A DNA stretch of 18,187 nt, from positions 6,290 through 24,476 of the forward strand of contig DIVQ01000142.1 of the NCBI GenBank assembly GCA_002423325.1. Reading direction: 5' to 3'. The notes beneath the pieces are model-generated. The model ran no database searches. It was not told where the DNA came from and was given only the letters and a program-made list of their open reading frames with translations. The translations under genes and the position numbers were made by a program. The first letter of the stretch is position 1. Each line of letters begins with the position of its first letter. Source of the stretch: Anaerolineales bacterium UBA6128 (GTDB lineage: Bacteria > Chloroflexota > Anaerolineae > UBA1429). Of the stretch, positions 14,196 through 18,187 are shown in pieces.

Positions 14196-15062
14196 ATGTC
14201 AAGCAAAGCACGCAGTGGACTCGGCAGAGGCCTGGGGGCGCTCATCCCCGCGGGAGGCGCCGTGGCGGGGCTGCGGCGTGTCAGCCTGGATGCCATCTCA
14301 GCCAATCCTCATCAGCCGAGAAGTGTATTCGACCCGGAGGCGCTGCAGGAACTGGCCGACTCGATCCGTGAGGTCGGTCTGATTCAGCCGCCGATCGTGC
14401 AGCAGGTGAGCACAGAAGAGGGCGCGCCGCCGCGTTACCAGCTCATCACGGGCGAACGCCGTTGGCGCGCGGCGCGGCTGGCCGGCCTGCAGCACATCGA
14501 TGTCATCGTCAAGGATGCGACGCCCCAGGAGACGCTCGAATTGGCGCTGGTGGAGAATATCCAGCGCGCTGACCTGAACCCGCTTGAAGAGGCCAACGCC
14601 TATCAGCAACTGGCTGACGAGTTCGGCATGACGCAGGAGCGTATCGCCGAGCGCGTGGGGCGTAGTCGCGTCAGCGTGACCAACACGCTGCGACTGCTGC
14701 GGCTGCCCGAACGCATTAAAGAGGCGCTGATGCAGGGCGAGATCACCGAGGGCCACGCCCGCCCGCTGTTGATGCTCGATGATGAGGAAGAACAACTGCT
14801 CGCGCTCAAGACGGTGGTCAAGAAGCAATTGTCAGTACGCCAGACCGAGGAGCTGGTTCGGCGGCTGGAGGCGGCTACCGGCGTCGGCGGGCAGTCAAAC
14901 ACCCGCTCTCCCGAGACGGATGCGCTCGAGGGTCAGTTCCGTGAGGCGCTGGGGACCAAAGTAGATCTGTTCCGCAGCCGCAAGGGCGGCCGGCTGGTGA
15001 TACATTTTTACTCCGAGGATGACCTGCAGGCGCTGTTCGAGCGTATCGTCGGAGAGGACTAG
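14196..15062 (+). CDS. parB: Chromosome partitioning protein ParB/Spo0J
   Basis: 288 residues. The N-terminal peptide SGLGRGLGALIP is the ParA-stimulating motif. The CTP-binding ParB/Srx domain has NPHQPRSVFD, LADSIREVGLIQPPIV and GERRWRAARLAG (86-97). VENIQRADLNPLEEA precedes the helix-turn-helix (GMTQERIAERVGRSRVSVTNTLRLL). The C-terminal dimerisation part (ALGTKVDLFRSRKGGRLVIHFYS) is intact. ParB loads at parS, slides as a CTP-dependent clamp and recruits SMC. No convincing parS is visible in the window. The gene probably ends the operon beginning at rpmH, since a 120-base gap follows. Confidence 0.96.
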   Translation: MSSKARSGLGRGLGALIPAGGAVAGLRRVSLDAISANPHQPRSVFDPEALQELADSIREVGLIQPPIVQQVSTEEGAPPRYQLITGERRWRAARLAGLQHIDVIVKDATPQETLELALVENIQRADLNPLEEANAYQQLADEFGMTQERIAERVGRSRVSVTNTLRLLRLPERIKEALMQGEITEGHARPLLMLDDEEEQLLALKTVVKKQLSVRQTEELVRRLEAATGVGGQSNTRSPETDALEGQFREALGTKVDLFRSRKGGRLVIHFYSEDDLQALFERIVGED

Positions 15063-15182
15063 CCCGGCGCCCTTGTCCGTGGATAGCCGTGTATGCGCCC
15101 GTCCCTTGTCGCCTGCGTGATCTGTCGCGACTGACCCCTTGCGCCGCGCCCCGCTCAGTCTCACCCACAGAGGAGAACGCCC

Positions 15183-15893
15183 ATGCGCTACGACTGGTTG
15201 CTGCTCGACGCAGATGGTACGCTGTTTGACTATGACAGCGCCGAACGCAAGGCTTTGCAGGCCACCTTTGCCGAGTTCGAACAGCCCTTTGGTCCGAATA
15301 CCGTCGCGGCCTATCGGCGTATAAACAAGCAGGTCTGGGACGCTGTCGAGGCCGGCACGGTCGCAGAAGGCGATATCTCGGTGCGTCGCTTTTCGATGCT
15401 GGCGGAAGCGCTGGGGCTGTCGTACGATTGGGCTGCCTTTGGCGCGGCCTACCTGCGACACTTGGGCGAGCATGCTGATTTGATGCCGGCCGCAGAGGAA
15501 ACGCTGGCCGAGCTATACGGGCGCGTGGGGATGGTCGTTGTCACCAATGGCCTGGCCGATGTACAGCGCAGCAGATTTGCGCTGGCCCCGATTACACGCT
15601 ATTTGCACGACCTGGTCGTCTCCGGAGAAGAAGGCGTCGCCAAGCCCGACCGGCGCATCTTTGACACGGCGTTGGCGCGCGCCGGGAACCCCCCTCGTGA
15701 GCGCGTGTTGATGGTGGGCGACAGTCTGAGCGCAGACATGGTCGGCGGTCGCGACGCCGGCGTTGACACCTGCTGGTTCAACCCGGCAGGCTTGCCGCGT
15801 GATCACGAGGTGCAGCCGACGCACGAGATCCGTGACTTGAGACAACTGCTGACGCTGGTGTCCGAGGGTAGAGTGCGCTGCGCTGCGGATTGA
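15183..15893 (+). CDS. yjjG: YjjG-like HAD-family pyrimidine 5'-nucleotidase
   Basis: 236 residues from an ATG preceded by AGAGGAG. HAD motif I is LLLDADGTLFDYD with nucleophile D9 and D11. Motif II is VVVTNG, motif III has the lysine in GVAKPDRRIF, and motif IV is VLMVGDSLSADMVGG. The helical cap (RRINKQVWDAVEAG, RRFSMLAEALGL) and the overall alignment agree closely with E. coli YjjG, which removes phosphate from non-canonical pyrimidine nucleotides as a house-cleaning step. The 120 bases upstream (15063-15182) show no clear promoter or hairpin. Confidence 0.88.
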   Translation: MRYDWLLLDADGTLFDYDSAERKALQATFAEFEQPFGPNTVAAYRRINKQVWDAVEAGTVAEGDISVRRFSMLAEALGLSYDWAAFGAAYLRHLGEHADLMPAAEETLAELYGRVGMVVVTNGLADVQRSRFALAPITRYLHDLVVSGEEGVAKPDRRIFDTALARAGNPPRERVLMVGDSLSADMVGGRDAGVDTCWFNPAGLPRDHEVQPTHEIRDLRQLLTLVSEGRVRCAAD

Positions 15894-15949
15894 CGCGTGG
15901 CTCGGGCTGTGGCATTGTCTGAAGTAGAGCTTACAGAGGTGGCTGCGAG

Positions 15950-16921
15950 ATGCGTAAAATCGCCGTCCTGACCAGTGGGGGTGACGCCCCCGGCATGAAT
16001 GCAGCGGTTCGCGCGGTGGTCCGTACCGGCATCGATGCCGGCATGGATGTGTTCGGTGTGCGTGACGGCTATCAGGGGCTGATCGACGGACGCATCAGCT
16101 ACCTGTCGCGTCGCGACGTCGGTGGCATTATGCAACTCGGCGGCACCTTTTTGGGCAGCGCGCGCTGCGAGGCCTTCAAGACTGTCGAAGGCCGGCGCCA
16201 AGCCATCGCGGGCCTGGCGGCTCTCGGCATCGAGGCGCTGCTCGTCATCGGCGGCAACGGCTCGCAGACCGGCTCACACGCGCTCTCCGAGATGGGCTAT
16301 CCCGTGATCGGCATTGCATCGACCATCGACAACGATCTCGAGGGCAGCGATATCACGATCGGCGTTGACACGGCCATCAACGTTGCGCTCGAAGCGATCG
16401 ATCGGCTGAAGGTCACGGCCAGCTCGCACAGGCGCGCCTTTCTGGTTGAAGTGATGGGTCGCAACTGTGGCTATGTCGCGTTGATGGCGGGCATCGCAGG
16501 CGGCGCCGAGACGGTGGTCATCCCTGAACGCGAGGTGACGCCCGATGAGGTGGCCAGGGAATTGCGTGAGGCCTACGACCGCGGAAAGAACCATGCCCTG
16601 ATCGTGGTGGCCGAGGGTGCGCATAACAACGCCAACAAGCTGATCAGCTATTTCGAGGCCGATCCGGAGGCCACAGGCTTTCACCTGCGCGCCACGATTC
16701 TGGGCCATGTGCAGCGTGGCGCTCACCCCACCGCGCAGGACCGCCTGCTGGGGTCGCGGTTGGGGGTGGGCGCGGTGCGCGCGCTGCTGGCCGGTGAAAC
16801 CGGTGTGCTGGTCGGGCTGCGCGGCAACCATGTCACAACCACCCCGCTGGGCGAAATCGTGGGGCGGCAGAAACCGATTGATCTGTCGCTGTTCGAGCTG
16901 GCACGCATTATGGCCCAATAG
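15950..16921 (+). CDS. pfkA: 6-phosphofructokinase, PfkA family, with Asn in place of the catalytic-loop Asp103
   Basis: 323 residues, aligning with E. coli PfkA without length change in the first half so that numbering coincides. Conserved features are TSGGDAPGMNA (G11), R72 in LGSAR, TIDND with base D127, SSHRRA with R162, VEVMGRNCGY with R171, and GHVQRG. The GGDGS ATP/Mg loop reads GGNGS here (N103), and residue 124 is Ser where ATP enzymes usually have Gly and pyrophosphate enzymes Lys. Gly104, the main ATP-type marker, is kept, so ATP is the likelier donor. The enzyme phosphorylates fructose 6-phosphate in glycolysis. It has a fair GAGGTGG upstream and is followed 73 bases later by the RNase H gene. 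Confidence 0.93.
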   Translation: MRKIAVLTSGGDAPGMNAAVRAVVRTGIDAGMDVFGVRDGYQGLIDGRISYLSRRDVGGIMQLGGTFLGSARCEAFKTVEGRRQAIAGLAALGIEALLVIGGNGSQTGSHALSEMGYPVIGIASTIDNDLEGSDITIGVDTAINVALEAIDRLKVTASSHRRAFLVEVMGRNCGYVALMAGIAGGAETVVIPEREVTPDEVARELREAYDRGKNHALIVVAEGAHNNANKLISYFEADPEATGFHLRATILGHVQRGAHPTAQDRLLGSRLGVGAVRALLAGETGVLVGLRGNHVTTTPLGEIVGRQKPIDLSLFELARIMAQ

Positions 16922-16959
16922 CGGACGGCCTCTGAACGAACCGCACAGCGCAGAATCTA

Positions 16960-16981
16960 CCGCCGGGGATGACCCCGGCGG
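16960..16981 (+). promoter_or_regulatory. Perfect 9-bp hairpin ahead of the RNase H gene
   Basis: CCGCCGGGG (16960-16968) and CCCCGGCGG (16973-16981) form a perfect all-GC stem around ATGA, 13 bases before the RNase H start. The few unpaired bases before the ATG hold only a weak GGTAGA, so the stem could restrict ribosome access. The following bases are not T-rich, so intrinsic termination after pfkA is doubtful. Confidence 0.5.
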
Positions 16982-16994
16982 CTAATGGTAGACG

Positions 16995-17927
16995 ATGACT
17001 TTGACTGAACGGACTGTGGTGCAAATCTATACCGACGGCGGTTGCGACCCCAACCCGGGCCCCGGTGGCTGGGGGGCGGTGCTGATCGCCGGGCTGCGCA
17101 CGCGCGAGATCAGCGGCGCTGACCCCGACACGACCAACAACCGTATGGAGATCACTGCCGCGATCTCGGCGTTGCGGCTGCTCAACCAGCCCTGCGAGGT
17201 GACGGTGTTCACCGACTCGCAGTATCTGCGCAAGGGCATCACAGAGTGGATTGACGGCTGGCGGGCCAACGGCTGGAAGAAGGCCAATGGGCGCCCGGTC
17301 GAGAACGCTGACCTGTGGCGTGAGCTGCTCAGCGTGTTGGAGCCGCATCGCGTGCGCTGGGAATGGATCCGCGGACATCGTGGCAATCCGCTGAACGAAC
17401 GCGCCGACCAACTTGCGGGGGAAGCTCGCCGCCGCCTGCTGGCGGGCAAACCGGTGGCGACGATGACAACCCGCGAGTCGGCAACGCTGCCGGAAGTGGC
17501 CCTGTATGCACACGGTTGCGCGCTGGGCAATCGCGGACCGGGCGGGTATGCGGCCATCATTGTGGACGCCGAGGGTCACGAGCAACCGGTCTGCGGGGCT
17601 TGGCCTGTGGCGAGCAGCAATGTGATGGAACTATGGGCGGCGGTGGCCGGGTTGCAGGCGCTCAAGCAGGTATCGCACGTCACAGTGTACAGCGCCAACA
17701 AATACCTTCTGGATGGCGCCTCGCGTTGGCTGGCACAGTGGGAACGACGCGGATGGCGCACTTCCGATGGGCAGCCGGTTCGCAATCAGGAGATCTGGGC
17801 CGAGCTATCACACGTATTGGGCGATCACGACGTCAGCTGGGTCTATCTGGCCGACGCGGATCGCAACAGCCACCACCGTCGCGCAGCCACGTTGGCGCGC
17901 CAGGAAGCGGAGCGGCTGCGCGGCTGA
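16995..17927 (+). CDS. rnhA: Ribonuclease HI with a second, catalytically degenerate RNase H domain
   Basis: 310 residues, about twice the usual RNase HI. Residues 8-148 are a full type 1 RNase H: YTDGGCDPNPGPGGWGAVL with D14, NNRMEITAA with E52, FTDSQY with D74, RGHRGNPLNERAD with H128 and D138, plus the basic WIDGWRANGWKK handle. It cleaves RNA in RNA-DNA hybrids. Residues 168-308 repeat the fold: YAHGCALGNRGPGGYAAII, SSNVMELWAAVAGL, VYSANKY, WLAQWERRGWRTSDGQPVRNQEIW. There D14 becomes H173 and D74 becomes A234, the final Asp is lost, and only E212 remains. The second domain arose by internal duplication and should not cut; it may bind hybrids or dimerise. A polar linker at about 149-167 joins the two. 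The ATG at 16995 has a weak ribosome-binding site. Confidence 0.93.
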   Translation: MTLTERTVVQIYTDGGCDPNPGPGGWGAVLIAGLRTREISGADPDTTNNRMEITAAISALRLLNQPCEVTVFTDSQYLRKGITEWIDGWRANGWKKANGRPVENADLWRELLSVLEPHRVRWEWIRGHRGNPLNERADQLAGEARRRLLAGKPVATMTTRESATLPEVALYAHGCALGNRGPGGYAAIIVDAEGHEQPVCGAWPVASSNVMELWAAVAGLQALKQVSHVTVYSANKYLLDGASRWLAQWERRGWRTSDGQPVRNQEIWAELSHVLGDHDVSWVYLADADRNSHHRRAATLARQEAERLRG

Positions 17928-17951
17928 CCGTTCGCAGGAGGAGTTGCGCGC

Positions 17952-18187
17952 ATGGCCAACATCATTACTGTCTCGCGGCTGCCGGTGCTCATCGTGACTA
18001 TTCTGCTGCTGGGCAGCGCCAGCCCCCTCGCCAGACTTGTGGGCGCAGGGTTGATCATCGTCCTGATCGCCATGGACTCGATCGACGGCATCGTGGCGCG
18101 CAAGCGCTGCGAGATCAGCCTGATGGGCAGCGTGCTCGACATCATGGTTGACCGCGCCGTCGAGCTGGTCATGTGGGTGTGGCTGGG
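17952..18187 (+). CDS. CDP-alcohol phosphatidyltransferase, 3' end beyond the window
   Basis: 78 codons from an ATG preceded by GCAGGAGGAG, running off the right edge. The complete CDP-alcohol phosphotransferase motif is present, MDSIDGIVARKRCEISLMG then SVLDIMVD, with D42, D45, D63 and D67 at the canonical spacing. The first helix (ITVSRLPVLIVTILLL) matches PgsA/PssA-like enzymes. The family moves a phosphatidyl group from CDP-diacylglycerol to an alcohol such as glycerol phosphate, inositol phosphate or serine; which one cannot be decided from this fragment. It lies 24 bases after the RNase H gene. Confidence 0.9.
   Translation, partial: MANIITVSRLPVLIVTILLLGSASPLARLVGAGLIIVLIAMDSIDGIVARKRCEISLMGSVLDIMVDRAVELVMWVWL

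Noticed and set aside
5609..15085. Scattered DnaA-box-like 9-mers (near 5609, 11413 and 15079)
   Set aside because: Each matches the consensus TTATCCACA in about seven of nine positions, they are isolated, and two lie in a terminator loop or a coding region. No cluster or AT-rich unwinding element marks an origin.
15894..15949. Possible promoter upstream of pfkA (TTGTCT and a TAGAGC-like box)
   Set aside because: The two boxes are too close together and the -10 match is poor, so there is no credible sigma70 site.

Overview
This is a GC-rich bacterial chromosome segment of mainly housekeeping genes. Gene content and order point to Chloroflexota (Anaerolineae-like). Pointers are the run rpmH-rnpA-yidD-[PQQ-repeat lipoprotein]-yidC-khpB/jag-PfkB kinase-parA-parB, a PfkA with a GGNGS motif, frequent GTG/TTG starts, and no outer-membrane genes. 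The assignment is inference from gene content; no 16S gene or other phylogenetic marker is present. I found no mobile elements, CRISPR arrays, tRNAs or rRNAs.

Layout: (1) 1-3396, minus strand: a CBM48 (AMPK-beta-like glycogen-binding) mini-protein, a type I phosphodiesterase/alkaline phosphatase-superfamily enzyme, and a secreted SpoIID/LytB-domain protein running off the left edge. (2) 3397-3723: a divergent control region with a sigma70-type promoter in each direction. (3) 3724-5153, plus strand: a ferric-reductase-like flavocytochrome cut into two halves by one in-frame TGA, then a 30-residue single-helix membrane ORF. (4) 5238-5638: tatA as a self-contained unit with its own promoter and a strong intrinsic terminator. 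(5) 5691-8549: a sugar-phosphate isomerase-like TIM barrel, a GalU-type nucleotidyltransferase and a glucuronokinase-like GHMP kinase. The last two look like a kinase/pyrophosphorylase pair making a UDP-sugar. (6) 8564-15062: a consensus promoter, a leader hairpin with a GNRA-type loop, and a dense operon-like cluster joining ribosomal protein L34, RNase P protein, membrane-protein insertion (YidD, YidC), an RNA-binding protein (KhpB), a PfkB kinase and chromosome segregation (ParA/ParB). (7) 15183-18187: a YjjG-like nucleotidase, phosphofructokinase, a two-domain RNase HI whose second domain is catalytically degenerate, and the start of a CDP-alcohol phosphatidyltransferase.

The rpmH-to-parB block resembles the oriC neighbourhood of many bacteria. 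Here dnaA, dnaN, rsmG, mnmE and mnmG are absent, and I see no dnaA-box cluster or convincing parS site, so the origin is probably not inside this window. The points most worth following up are the in-frame TGA, the tandem RNase H, the sugar-activation gene pair, the tiny membrane ORF and the PfkA active-site variant. I do not see a clearly new multi-gene defence or mobile system.
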